A DNA stretch of 64,000 bases from Ciona savignyi (lineage: Eukaryota > Chordata > Ascidiacea > Phlebobranchia > Cionidae): contig CH002047.1 of assembly GCA_000149265.1 (NCBI GenBank), forward strand, positions 268,495 to 332,494, read 5' to 3'. The stretch's first letter is position 1; each line of letters begins with the position of its first letter. Made by a program: the position numbers and the translations under genes. The notes beneath the pieces are model-generated. The model saw nothing but the letters and a program-made list of their open reading frames with translations, was not told where the DNA came from and did not search any database. Below are positions 1-12,560 of this stretch, in pieces.

Positions 1-1380
1 CCCAATCTACCATGCTGATAATGACTTTAACCCCAATCTACCATGATGATAATGACTTTAACCCCAATCTACCATGGTGATAATGACTTTAACCCCAATC
101 TACCATGATGATAATGACTTTAACCCCAATCTACCATGGTGATTATGACTTTGACTTTAACCTCAATCTACCATGATGATAATGACTTTAACCCCAATAT
201 ACCATGGTGATAACGACTTTAACCCCAATCTACCATGATGATAATGACTTTAACCTCAATCTACCATGATGATAATGACTTTAACCCCAATCTACCATGA
301 TGATAATGACTTTAACCCCAATCTACCATGATGATAATGACTTTAACCCCAATCTACCATGATGATAATGACTTTAACCCCAATCTACCGTGATGATAAT
401 GACTTTAACCCCAATCTACCATGAGGATTATGACTTTAACCCCAATCTAACATGATGATAATGACTTTAACCCCAATCTACCATGTTGATAATGACTTTA
501 ACCCCAATCTACCGTGATGATAATGACTTTAACCCAATCTACCATGGTTATAATGACTTTAACCCTAATCTACCATGACGATAATGACTTTAACCCCAAT
601 CTGCCATGACGATTATGACTTTAACCCCAATCTAACATGATGATAATGACTTTAACCCCAATCTACCATGATGATAATGACTTTAACCCCAATATACCAT
701 GGTGATAATGACTTTAACCCCAATCTACCATGTAGATAATGACTTTAACCCCAATCTGCCATTATGATAATGACTTTAACCCAATCTGCCATGGTTATAA
801 TGACTTTAACCCCAATCTGCCATGGTTATAATGACTTTAACCCCAATGTACCATGATGATAATGACTTTAACCCAATCTACCATGGTTATAATGACTTTA
901 ACCCCAATCTACCATGGTGATAATAACTTTAACCCCAATCTGCCATGATGATAATGACTTTAACCCCAATCTACCATGTAGATAATGACTTTAACCCCAA
1001 TTTGCCATGACGATAATGACTTTAACCCCAATCTACCGTGATGCTAATGACTTTAACCCCAATCTGCCATGGTGATAATGACTTTAACCCCAATCTACCG
1101 TGGTGATATTGACTTTAACCCCAATCTACTATGGTGATAATGACTTTAACCCCAATCTACCATGATGATAATGACTTTAACCCCAATGTACCATGATGAT
1201 AATGACTTTAACCCCAATCTACCATGGTGGTAATGACTTTAACCCAATCTACCATGATGATAATGACTTTAACCCCAATCTACCATGGTGATAATGACTT
1301 TAACCCAATCTACCATGGTGATAATGACTTTAACCCCAATCTATCATGATGATTATAACTTTAACCCCAATCTTCCATGT
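1..1380. repeat. 31-bp minisatellite array, about 44 copies
   Basis: The first 1.38 kb is a head-to-tail array of a 31-base unit (CCCCAATCTACC, then ATGATGATAATGACTTTAA). Units differ by substitutions at a few positions (ATGATG/ATGGTG/ATGTAG, CTACC/CTGCC) and some are 30 bases because one C is missing. The array runs off the left edge of the window, so its true length is unknown. The unit is not a multiple of three and no frame stays open, so it is not coding. Confidence 0.97.
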
Positions 1381-1564
1381 AGAAACTACTAATTGAACAA
1401 AAGAGGCGCTGAGAGAGACTTGTAGCGGAGCAGCGAGTGCGGATTCCGGTGTAAAGTGAAAGGTTGTGCTGGTTGTATGTGTACGAATAATTGCCTTGAT
1501 AATATGAAACTTTATGTAAAAGGGTAATTTTTATTTGTCAGCCTTCAATATATTTATTTTTACC

Positions 1565-1698
1565 ATGTTGTACAGAAACCAACTTAATCGACGAACGCGT
1601 GAAAACGACGATCACCAAGCGTTGAGGCAAGCGATTCTTGCGGAGGCTTCAAGCACAAAGTACGAGAAGCTGTTATGGAGGGGGAAGAACAAGCCGCG
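1565..1698 (+). CDS. Candidate 5' coding exon, unknown product
   Basis: An open frame starts at ATG 1565 and runs into a consensus donor GTAAGT at 1699-1704; the unspliced frame stops at once (TAA 1700-1702), as expected for an exon edge. It would encode about 44 residues, basic and hydrophilic, starting MLYRNQLNRRTREN. A shorter alternative, ATG 1675 in another frame (MEGEEQAA), also ends exactly at the same donor in phase 0. Joined to the exon at 15201 the longer frame soon stops, so if this belongs to the NLR transcript it would be 5' UTR. No family is recognised. Composition is less AT-rich than the flanks. A chance ORF next to a chance donor is possible. Confidence 0.3.
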
Positions 1699-1704
1699 GT
1701 AAGT

Positions 1705-3430
1705 TGGTTGGTTTATTTAGTTGATTAAAATTATTTTAACTTTCAGCATATGTTGACTATATCCGGTGACTAAAATGTAAACTGTTTGAATTAAACCTAA
1801 AAATATCATGCACATACATGGGTCTCACAATATACGCAGTTAAAGCTAAAACTGCGAGTCATTTTGCGTTTAAATTGTGTAACGCCCGAACTTCGCAGCG
1901 ATAACTTGGATTTCCATGTCCTTCTCTCTTTACGATAATAAAGATAAATATAACAGGAGAAGGAATATTTTGCGTAAACGATGTTAATCTTAAGCATATT
2001 GTGGCGTAGTTATATTTACAGGTTGGTTCACTATACACTTAACTAATGCTATGTATAAACAACAATTGGCAATATATTTTTTGTATTCCTTGTATAAAAC
2101 GAGAATAAATTGATAACCTAAAGTGATTCATATTTACCTCTTATTTCTAGTAAGTGTCGCTGATTTTCGCCGTTTATGTAACTAGGATTGTTCTGCATTC
2201 TTCCTACCAAATAACGAACACGTGGAATATGTTAATGTATATCTAGCACAACGAGGAATCAGAAAATATACAGCAAGCGCTGAATTGTTGTATTTTGAAT
2301 CTTATTTCAGTCATTAAAACGCGACCAAGTAAATATGATAAACACTCGCTTGTACACTATTCACATTTTCTTAATTTACTCTGATCATTAATATCTTTGG
2401 AGTATATTTTATAAAGCCAGTCAGCGAAACTGGTTGCAGCCGACATTTGTTGGGTTGAAACTGTCCACAATGGTTACGTGACGAGAGGCAGACTGTTATT
2501 AAGACAGCGATATCACTAATTAGGTCAAAATAAATCTTGTTTCCCTCTTACCACTTACATCGCACTTATTTAGACTTCTGCTAAAACTAATATTGGTTGG
2601 ATCATGTGGGAAATACTTATCTTAATATTATACATGTCGTTTAAGTGTTTAAGTTAGAAGGAAAAAAAATAAAAAATATATAGTTTTAAACCAGGATTAA
2701 TAATGCATTTTACACATTGTTATATAACAATACTTCTCTATATTTTGAAGTGACAATACTCATTCATTATGATTACGCAACAATGCAAATTATTGTTGCA
2801 ACAAATGGTTTTAAAAGTTAATAAACCACGAATGAACAAAAGACGCGTTTGCGTTTCCTCGGGTAACTAAATTGGCTTCTTAGGGAAACGCTGTCACGTT
2901 GTGTTAATTTTCCAACCGATTACCGAAGTATTTGTTTTAATATTTATGCATTGTAGTTGAAATGTTAATAACACTTTATACAAAAAATGAAAATTTACAC
3001 ATTTCCATTACTATTTATTAGTTTTGTAAAAGAAAAAAACTAAATGAACACTAGTTTGGCACATTCGGCAGTAATAGCAGGGCAAAAGCGGCTTTTAGAG
3101 CATAAACTTACAGCGTTTGGCAAAAATGGGATTTAAAAAGTAGTGACTAACACATGGTTGATAGTATTAAACTTGAAATATACAAAGTAGTTAAGAATAT
3201 AAAAATATGAATTTTAGGTCGTATTTTTAAACCTGTCGGACACGCGTAGCATAAAAGTTACTTGTCCAACGCATTAATTTACACATATCCCGAACAACTG
3301 GACAAACGTGGTGAGCCCTGCTGAGACAAAAGCGTCATCAACCACGGGCATGGAAGTCACAGTTCTTATTACTATGCTAAATTTAAGTTCGGTGGTTTAT
3401 TCTAAACTGATTGTCTTCGGATTTTTTTTT
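1705..3430. other. AT-rich noncoding stretch, nothing recognised
   Basis: No convincing ORF, RNA gene or repeat boundary was seen. The text is mostly unique, with short AT runs. It may be intron or intergenic DNA. Confidence 0.6.
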
Positions 3431-6400
3431 ACCTTAGAACCGGTTCATAGGGTAAAAATATGTATAATCAAAAACGCTTGATTGACACATATCACACGAC
3501 TGGTCTAACACGGCGTTCTTTCTCGTCACTTACATTGCAAAGTTAAACTTTGGAGTCTGTTGTTGAAGTGTTTGTTAAACTATGGGGAGCTAACGTACTT
3601 GGTACGCATGTTTATCTGTCACAACGAGTAAGCAAACCTCGGTTCAGGAGTTGAGCTGCGTGCGCTTATCATATCATCACCTGTAGGTCCCGTTATCCTG
3701 TTAAATCATACCATGCTGCTGCATGTGAGCTGGTCATAATGAGGACATTTGCAGCTCTAATCCGTGCATTAAAATAGTAACATACTTATTAACATGCTAA
3801 TGTCAAGTTTGGTTCTATGCTTTAAACTAAGTACATAGCAAATCACCGATAACTTTAGACTGGAAATTCAAATACCCAGATTAATTAAAGACATAAAATA
3901 ATTAATTATCTAGACAATAGAAATTACCGTGCTTTATTTTATTATGGGTGGTTCATTGTATTGGTATTGGAGTGAGTTTAATTCCTAATATCTAATAATT
4001 TTATATATTCGAGGAGAGTTTATTAGGTGTGTTTCGTCTGCACAAATTTACACCGTAGTAACGTGGAATCAAACACACGAATCAAAGCTTGACGTCGAAC
4101 GTATGCAGATAATTAGCTTTAACAGATTAATTTTGTTAATATTACCTGTTCCGGTAAATGCCCGTTGCGCCACCTTCCTGTGTTTACGAGTTAAACCAAC
4201 CCTAACTTCAGAATCTGCGCTGCGTGCGCTTATACGTCCCGTTACTTTTCCTATTTACGTTATGCATCGTTAACTTTTTAAACATTTTATTTAAATATTT
4301 CTATCCAGTACAGAGATATTAGCGAATCTGTAAGTAACCGATTCGGTTCGGTGTGTAAACATATAAATAATTCGTCTGTACAAAGTTATCTCGTTCATAC
4401 ATGGAATGCTAAGCGCACGAATCAAAGTATGACGTCGAATGTATGAGAGAGAAATGCTTAAACAGCATCAAGCTGACTTCCCATTATGGGTTCGTCACTC
4501 AGTCCGTTTTTTATATATATGTATCGGCCAGGTAAACCATTTTGCCACACGACCGTACTCAGTTAATTTTGATAAATTGAATTGTCTGTGTAATTGGTCA
4601 GCTGCGCCAACTACCGGACGTTTAATAGCCAGTCCAGCTCGCGCTTCAGAATCTGAACTGCGTGCGCTTATCATACCATCGCCTGTAGTTTTCGTTATCC
4701 TTTACTTTATGTAGGTAAATGTAAACTGCACTTATGGGAACGGTTAAATATCGAAATCGGTGAATTGAAACTCAACAAGATTATTAACATGCTAAAGATA
4801 TATTTAGACTGGTATTTAAAATAGCGTGATTACCGAAAAAAGCTTTCAAAATAAAATATACATAAGCTAAAATGAGGTTTAACTAGTATATTTATTTTTA
4901 CTTCATTAAAAATCAGTATTGAAAAAAAGCACACTCAAAATATAACTACAGACAAACAAAAGAGTAAATTAAATGTTATATGTATAAGTTGCAAATCTAT
5001 GTGTAAACACCTGTTTGGAAATTCCCCAGATATTTAATACCTATGAAACTACGCTCCTTCCTACCCTCAACATTAAGAAAAAAATAATCGAGTTAATATT
5101 TCTGTTTGTGTTATCTTATGTGCTTTGAGTGTACAGTAGGTAATTCTAAGTAAAATGCCATAAAAAGAACCTTCTAATTTGATGGAAATTTGTAGATGAA
5201 TATAATAAACAAGAAATCAAAATTTGGACACAAATTAAACCATACAACTCTTGGTTATTTTAATTTCTCTTGTGTTTTTTTCTGAACATGTTATATACAG
5301 TTAACGTTCTTAAACATTAGTATTAAATATTCCTTTCAAGTACGGAGATATTAGCGTGTACGTAAAGAACCGGTCGCACACCCAGGATATAAATATATAT
5401 AATCCAAAACGCTTGATTGGCACATGACCCACACTGCTGGTCTAACACGGCGTTCTTTCGTCACTGATATTGCAAAGTTGAACTTTGGACTCTGTTGTTG
5501 AAGTGTTTGTTAAACTATGGGGAGCTAACGTACTTGGTACGCATGTTTATCTGTCACAACGAGTAAGCAAACCTCGGTTCAGGATCTGCGTGTTTTTATC
5601 ATATCATCACCTGTATGTCTCGTTATCCTGTTAAATCATACCATGCTGCTGCATGTGAGCTGGTCATAATGCGAAGGACTCTTGGGACTCGAAATTCGTG
5701 CAATCCAATTGTACAAGATTATTAATGGGTCTATGTTAAAGGTTTTAGATGGAGTTCTTGATAACAAGTTCCCAATGTTATGTACAACTTGTATAAAATA
5801 CTTGTTACTATTTCAATATGCGAAAACATATTTTTATTAAGTAAATTGTCTTTGTAAATGTTTTTTTAGTATTACTAGGTCTATGCATCGATGGGACTAA
5901 CGTGGAAGGTCTATGCATCGATGTATATCTGATAAACAGTAAACTATCAAGCCTCGGTAGTATGAAATGACAAAACTATATATAACTAACTGATTATTGG
6001 ATATTATAGTTAATAACCAAATAATCAATTGGTTCTTTATAGTTTTAAAACTATTGTGTGTTGAACACCAGAAAACCTGACTAAGTTTTAAACCCATATT
6101 GGAATCGCCATGAGGTTCGATTTTGTATAAAATTCGTTATTTGGCTCGATAAACATTCGGTCACCCGATTTCGGGAAATACGAATTGCACCACTTTATGT
6201 ATGACATGATTTGGTTTACTTTCATTTTGTGCTTTAATATTGACTCGATATAAAAACATCATCAATTCATCAGTTACAACATTCATCAGTACAACACGAA
6301 TATCTTATAATGCAGTAGTGAAAGCTGATTGGTTGTGTCGGCAAAGCGCTTATGTATGAATTCAATGGTTTATTCAGTTAAACAGAAACTTTAGTTAATT

Positions 6401-6660
6401 TTGTTTGTTAAAATCACCGGTAAATTCTCCGTTGCGCCATCTTCCGGGCACACGATAGGCAGTCCAACCCTCGTTTCAGTATCTGCGCTGCGTGCGCTTA
6501 TGATACTATCACCCGTATGTCCAGTTATTCTGCAAAACGACCCTATGCTACTGCATGTAAATGGGTCATAATGGGGACGATTGCAGCTTAAATCCGTACA
6601 AAAAGAGAACGATCATTATTTACTTAAACGATCATTATTTACTTAAAATTAGAAGCTCAA
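3430..6660. repeat. Large tandem duplication, copy I, with partial leading copy
   Basis: About 3680-6660 matches 6720-9270 block by block: the segment at 3680-4130 recurs at about 6720-7165, that at 4600-5200 at about 7340-7940, and that at 5600-6660 at about 8300-9260. The offset falls from about 3.04 kb to about 2.74 kb, so the copies differ by internal indels. A shorter third match links 3430-3680 to 5400-5640, including a shared run from TTGTTGAAGTG through CTTGGTACG. Sequence divergence is a few percent to about 10 percent by eye. No coding frame is shared between copies. Confidence 0.85.
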
Positions 6661-6719
6661 AGCAAAGCGCACGAATCAAAATATGACGTCGAATGTATGT
6701 GGGAAGTCAGCTTTATTGT

Positions 6720-9270
6720 ACCACCTGTAGGTCCTGTTATCCTGTAAAATCACCCTGTGCTGCTGCATGTAAACTGGTCTTAATGGGGACATTTTCAGTT
6801 AAAATCCGTGCATTAAAATAGTAAAATACTTATTACCATGCTAATGTCAAATTTGGTTCTATGCTTTAAAACTAAGTACATAGCAAATCACCGATAACTT
6901 TAGACTGGGAATTCAAATACCCAGATTAATTAAAGATATAAAATAATTAATTATCTAGACAATAGAATTACGGTGCTTTATTTTAGTTTATGCGGTTTAT
7001 TGTATTTTTATTAGGGTTAGTTTAATTCCTAATATCTAATAATTTTGTACATTCGAGGAGAGTTTATTGGGGTTGTTTCGTCTGCACAAATTTACACCGA
7101 AGTAACGTGGAATCAAACGCACGAATCAAAGCTTGGCGTCGAACGTATGCAGAAAATTAGCTTTAACAGATTCAATTATTATTTTTTACGGGCCAAGTTT
7201 TCAACCCAAGATGGGCTCCTGATTAAAACAGTTTTTTTTATATGCAAGTAGGTATATGTATCGGTCGCGTTAACCGTTCGACCACACGTCCGTACCTCAA
7301 TTAACTTTGTAATATCACTTGTCCCAGTAAATGCTCCGTTGCGCCATCTACCTGGGACGTATTCGATTAATCCAACCCTCGCTTCAGGATCAGCGCTGCG
7401 TGCGTTTATTGTATAATCGCCTAAAGGTCCCGTTATTCTGTTAAATCACCCTATGTTGCTGTATGTAAGCTTTTTTAATTAGAACGGTTACTGATGGAAA
7501 TCCGTGCATTGAAATTGCTCACAATTATCAACATGCTAAATATATTTAGACTTGCATTCATTTAAAATGGCGTTCTTACCCAAAAAATGCTTTCAAAATA
7601 AAATACATAATCAAAAATAAGGTTTAACTGGTTTATTTATTTTTACTTTAATAATAATTATTGAAAAAGAGGGCATACTCAAAATATAACTCCAAGTAAA
7701 TGAAATAATAAATTGAATGTAATATGTATAAGTTGCATATCTATGTTTAATCTACTGTTTGGAAATTCCCCAGATATTTAATACCTATGAAACTACGCTC
7801 CTTCCTACCCTCAACATTAAGAATAAAATAATCGAGTTAATACTTCTGTTTGTGTTATCTTATGTGCTTTGAGTGTACAGTAGGTAATTCTAAGTAAAAT
7901 GACATAAAAAGAACCTTCTAATTTGATGAAAATTAGTAGATGAATATAATAAACAAGGAATAAAAATTTGGACACAAATTAAACCCATACAACTCTTGTT
8001 TTTTTATTTTTATTGTGTTTTATGAACATGTTATATACAGTTAACGTTCTTAAACATTTGGATTAAATATTTCTCTCCATTCCGGAGATATCAGCATGTA
8101 GGTAAAGAACCGATCTTTCTCTCTGGAAAGAAATATAAATAATCCGAAACGCTTTATATAAATTCATACATATCACACACGGCTGGTCTAACACGGCGTT
8201 CTTTTCGTCACCGATTGAAAAGTTGAACTTTGGAATCTCTTGTTGAAGTGTTTGTTAAACTATGGGGAGCTAACGTACTTGGTACGAACTATAGGTCCCG
8301 TTATCCTGTTAAATCATACCATGCTGCTGCATGTAAGCTGGTCGTAATGCGAAGGACTCTTGGGGCTCGATATTCGTGCAATACAATTGTACAAGATTAT
8401 TAATGAGTTCCCAATATTATGTATAACTTGTATAAAATACTTGTGACTATTTAAGTATGCAAAAACACATTTTTTATTAAAATAAATTGTCTTTGTAAAT
8501 GTTTTTTTTAGTATTACTAGGTCTATGCATCGATGGGACTAACGTGGAAGGTCTATGCATCGATGTATATCTGATAAACAGTCAACTATCCAGCCTCGGT
8601 GATATGAAATGTCAAAATTATATAAAAATAATTGATTAATGGATATTGTAGTTAATAACCAAATAAAAAATTGGTTCGTTACAGTTTTAAAACTATTGTG
8701 TATTGAACGCCAGAAAACCTAACTAAGTTTTAAACCCATATTGGAATCGCCATGAGGTTCGATCTAGTATAAAATTCGTTATTTGGCTCGATAAACATTC
8801 GGTCACACGAATTCGGGCAATACGAATTGCACCATTTTATGTATGATATGATTCGGTTAACTTTCATTTTGTGATTTAATATTGACTCAATATAAAAACA
8901 TCATCAATTCATCATTTACAACATTCATCAGTACAACACGAATATCTTATAATGCAGTAGTAAAAGCTGGTTGGTTGTGCCGTTTTGGCAAAGCGCTTAT
9001 GTATGAATTCGATAGTTTAATCGGTTAAACAGAAACTTTATTTAATTTTGTTTGTTAAAATCACTTGTTCCTGTAAATGCTCCGTTGCGCCACCTTCCGG
9101 GCGCATGATAGCCAGCCCAACCCTCGTTTAAGGATCTGCGTTGCGTGCGCCTACCATACCATCGCCTTTGTGTTCTGTTATTCTGTTAAACAACCCTATG
9201 CTGCTGCATGTAAATGGGTCATAATGGGGACGATTGCAGCTTAAATCCGTAAAAAAGAGAACATTAGTAT
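6720..9270. repeat. Large tandem duplication, copy II
   Basis: Second copy of the 2.7-3.0 kb block described for 3430-6660. Both copies carry the doubled phrase GGTCTATGCATCGATG (5877-5924 and 8519-8566) and several instances of a short module that begins TGCGCCATCTTCCGG and ends CTGCGTGCGCTTAT. Copy II also contains a tRNA-like SINE at 7182-7296, where copy I has only a shortened trace near 4490-4560. Confidence 0.85.
7182..7296 (-). mobile_element. tRNA-derived SINE fragment (Ser/Leu-like head)
   Basis: Read on the minus strand, this has an A-box-like run (GTCGAACGGTTAACG), a long variable region and a degraded B-box-like run near GGGTTGAAAAC. It matches the better-preserved copies at 10145-10392 and 10736-10850. 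The head most resembles class II tRNAs (Ser or Leu) because of the spacing between the boxes. It is degenerate and will not fold as a functional tRNA. Confidence 0.6.
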
Positions 9271-9707
9271 TAAAATTCTAAATACAAGTTTTGTGCTGTA
9301 CTTTAAACCAACCACATAACAAATGAACAATATGTTTAGACTGGGAATTAAAAAGTTTAAGTGGTTAATTGTATTTTTATTGGAGTGAGTTTATTTCATA
9401 TCTGATAATTGTAATCATTCGAGAACAATTTATTGGGTTTGTTTCGTTAAATTTTACTCCGAAGTAACGTTGAACTAAACGAACGAATTGATGTCTGCCA
9501 TAAGATATTCGTTGTGTACTGATGAATGTTGTAACTGATGAATTGATGATGTTTTTATATTGAGTCAATATTAAAGCACAAAATGAAAGTTAACCGAATC
9601 ACATCATACATAAAGTGGTGCAATTCGTATTGCCCGAAATCGTGTGAACGAATGTTTAGCGCGCCCAATAACGAATTTTATACAAGATCGGACCTTATGG
9701 CGATTCC
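8743..9707. repeat. Inverted repeat, 208-bp arms around a 0.55-kb spacer
   Basis: The segment 8743-8952 reappears as its reverse complement at 9501-9707. The inner edge CATCAGTACAACACGAAT pairs with ATTCGTGTTGTACTGATG-like sequence at the other arm with only small mismatches. The left arm lies inside tandem copy II; the right arm is an inverted extra copy. Transcribed, it could fold into a long hairpin. Confidence 0.8.
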
Positions 9708-10144
9708 GAACCATGTTTATCTGTTACAAGCAGTAAGCTATCAATCATACCTAGAATAAAATGTTAAATATATATATACTAACTAATGAAATTGGTATTG
9801 TAGTTTTACGATTATAACGTTGTTTTTTTATCAGTTGGGTAACTTTCATTTCGTTCTATAATATTGGCTTGATATAAAACATTGATTCATAAGTTACAAC
9901 ATTCATCAGTACAACACGAATATCTTGTAATGCAGTAGCTTGCGTGGGTTGTGTCGTTTAGGCTCGACTCATATGTATGAATTCAGTGGTTTAATCGGTT
10001 AAAAAGAAATTTAGGTAAATTGTTTGTAAAAATTATTTGTTTAAATGAATGCACAAACGCGCAATCTTGCTAACGTATGATAGTCAGGCCAATTCTCGCT
10101 TCATGATCTGCGGTTCGTGTGTTTATCGCTTTAACCGATTCAGT

Positions 10145-10392
10145 TATTTTTATATTTTTTCCCCGGCATAGTTTCGAACCCTAATCGATTCGTTGCTAAG
10201 ACTGTGTTTTATATGTTATTCGGTATATGTATCGCGTTAACCATTCGGCCACACGACCGTACCATTTAATTTTGTTTATTTTTTTACCGAGCCAAGTTTC
10301 GAACCCATGATGGATCTTCACTTGAACCGTTTTTTTTGTAGTTCGGTATATATGTATCGATCGAACTAACCATTCGGCCACATGACCGTACC
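10145..10392 (-). mobile_element. Two adjacent tRNA-derived SINE copies (Ser/Leu-like)
   Basis: Two head-to-tail copies, about 10145-10263 and 10281-10392. Read on the minus strand each has an A-box run GTGGCCGAATGGTTAG, a long variable arm and a B-box run GGGTTCGAAAC, followed by a T-stem-like end. This is the layout of a class II tRNA, but the acceptor stem is imperfect and the repeated family shows it is a SINE head, not a single tRNA gene. A translated minus-strand frame across both copies is an artefact. Confidence 0.75.
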
Positions 10393-10730
10393 ATTTAGGA
10401 TAGGATAGGATAGGATAGGATAGGATAATCATCTTTATCCCCGTGAATGGGAAAACCAAGGTGGTTAACACACGGGCAATCGTCAGATCACCTCGCGCCC
10501 ACCGTCGGGTTAACGGAGCTATTGCAGTGTGTTGTATATGATAGAAAGCGTTCCTTCAATTTGGTAGAACCCATTAATCCGCTGGGTTCAGGCAATGTCC
10601 GTAAAGTACCTTGCCCAAGAACACAACCGACTACCTAGCGACCAGTTTCGCACCTGCAACCTTTCGATTGAAAGGCAACGCACTTAACCGTTAGACCAAC
10701 AGTCCGGACGGTTAGACCAACAGGCCGGAT
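10393..10730 (-). mobile_element. tRNA-derived SINE with (CCTAT)n tail
   Basis: On the minus strand the order is a tRNA-like head (GGTCTAACGGTTAAGTG as A box, GGTTGCAGGTGCGAAAC as B box), a conserved body with ACCCAGCGGATTAATGGGTT, and a tail of five-base repeats (TAGGATAGGA on the plus strand, 10397-10426). The same family occurs at 12340, 29322, 46826, 48772 and 57670. The tRNA end is partly duplicated here (TTAGACCAACAG twice). A composite SINE of this type is known in Ciona; assignment to that named family is not checked. Confidence 0.85.
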
Positions 10731-10735
10731 TTAAT

Positions 10736-10850
10736 TTTTTTTTTTTTTTACCGAGCCAAGTTTCGAACCCATGATGGATCTTCACTTGAACCGTTTATTT
10801 TGTAGTTCGGTATATATGTATCGATCGAACTAACCATTCGGCCACATGAC
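10736..10850 (-). mobile_element. tRNA-derived SINE copy (Ser/Leu-like)
   Basis: Nearly identical to the copy at 10281-10392, including the phrase TTTCGAACCCATGATGGATC and the poly-T leader. It sits directly against the tRNA end of the neighbouring SINE at 10393-10730, giving a cluster of four SINE units within 700 bases. Confidence 0.75.
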
Positions 10851-10854
10851 AGTT

Positions 10855-12330
10855 AATTTTTTATATTACTTCTACCGGTAAATGCCCTCTTGCGCCATCT
10901 TCCGGACGTAAGCCAGCCAGTCCAATCTTTGCTTCAAGATTTGCGCTGCGTGCGCTTATCGTACTAGGGCTTGTAGGTGCCGTTATCCTGTTAAACTACC
11001 ATGTACTGCTTCATGTTAACCAGTCGTAACGATGGAAAATAAAATCCGTGCATTAAAAAAGAACAAGATTATTAACAAACTAAAGCATTGACTTCGCTTG
11101 TATGTCCCGTTATCCAGTTAACCCACCATATTCTTCTGTCTTATGGTGAACTGGTCTTATAGAGACGCTTACGGATAGAAATAAAATTGTAACTGTCAAC
11201 CACGAACTACCAGTATTTATTAAACAAAATATGACTTATCATCATCGATATAATATATATGACATCGTTATATGTTACTTAATGCATAAAAATTGGTGTC
11301 CTGATAATTTTTTCTTTAGTTATTAATTCAAACTTGATATTATGCTTTTTAGAGAGAAGTTTGCTTTTTAGTTAACAACAATAAACAAAGAAAAGCAGCG
11401 TATATACGTATTTGATATGGGTTTGGGAAACTGGTTATGATAAATATCTAAACTGTAACATTATTATTTGTTTGTTTTTAAATTCTTTATCGAATTTCAT
11501 GAGTTAAAGTTATTCGTTAGTATTGTGGGAATTATATTTTTTGTAGATTGCCTTTGGTAAACCGAAATAGATATCTTTTTAATTAACGAGAACATTTTTC
11601 TTTTAAAGTAATTGTCTTTGTTTTGCACCTTAAAAATATGCACATCGGAAACTGCTGTTCATGTATTACTATACTTCGATGGAAGTGACTTGGTGGTAGG
11701 ATCCATGTTTACCTGGCATGAACAGTAAACTATAAGCCTCGTTAGTGTGAAATTATATTTGTTACTTACTGTTTAATGAATATTGTAGTTAAACATTAGG
11801 TTATTGCTACAACTTGAAAAACTTCGGCCCCCGGTACCTGTTCCATCTTCTCCGTTGAGCCATCTTCCGGGAGTATTGTAGCCAGTCCAAGCCTCGCATC
11901 AGGATCTGCGCCATGCGTTTGCTTAACATACCATGGCCTGAACGTTCCGTTATTCTATTTAACTACCCTAGCTGGTGCATGTAAACCGGTCGTATATATT
12001 GTATAATATTATCATAGTGTTTCGGTTTAAGACCACGAAATCGCGTTAGGCGCACCAATTTTGCTTTTTTTGGCTTAAAAACAATAGTCCTGCTTAATTC
12101 AAGTTGGTTCTTTACTTTAAACTTATTATCGTCGAAACTGACTTGTAATGTTATCGGCAAAATCTATATGCTGAAAAGAATTGAGTATTCATATTTTTAA
12201 CAAACTTATTAAAATAACCAAATTAAACAAGGAAACTTCCCAAAAAATATACATGGGCAAAAATGTCACCAGTTTATTTTTTTTGCTCCCTTAAACACGA
12301 TTACTAAAGAAAGGCACACTTTAAATATAT
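10855..12330. other. Gene-free stretch with dispersed repeat modules
   Basis: Holds two more copies of the module found throughout 3.4-9.3 kb (near 10880-10990 and 11840-11960, starting with TGCGCCATCTTCCGG-like text). The remainder is AT-rich and unremarkable. Short ORFs here have no splice context or recognisable motif. Confidence 0.55.
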
Positions 12331-12339
12331 TTTGGCAGT

Positions 12340-12560
12340 CCTAACGGTTAGTCTGGCGGTTTATTTCGACGCTTTGCAACCGAAAGGTTGTAGGTTCCAA
12401 ACTGGTCGCTAGCGAGTTGGTTGTGTCCTTGGGAAAGACACTTAACGGACATTGCCTGAACTCAGCGGATTATTGGGTTTTGCCAAACTGAAGGAACGTG
12501 TCTAGCATACACAACAGACTGCAATAACTCTGGTAACCCGACATTGGGTTGTAAAATGCA
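12340..12560 (+). mobile_element. tRNA-derived SINE, plus-strand copy, decayed
   Basis: Plus-strand copy of the family at 10393-10730: a damaged head (CTAACGGTTAGTCTGG), B-box-like GGTTGTAGGTTCCAAAC, and the body through CTCAGCGGATTATTGGGTT and GAAGGAACGTGTCTAGC. The CCTAT tail is missing, so the copy is truncated. More diverged than the copies at 46826 and 48772, therefore probably older. Confidence 0.75.

Noticed and set aside
1-1380. CRISPR-like array
   Set aside because: Units are contiguous with no unique spacers, and the setting is a eukaryotic genome; it is a minisatellite.
10196-10471. Minus-strand ORF with repeated WYGHVAEWL peptide
   Set aside because: It is a translation of two tandem tRNA-SINE copies.
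10145-10850. tRNA genes on the minus strand
   Set aside because: A- and B-box-like runs are present, but several diverged copies with attached SINE bodies and poor stems indicate SINE heads.
11963-12160. Minus-strand 65-residue basic ORF
   Set aside because: Short, in a repeat-rich stretch, no recognisable motif.
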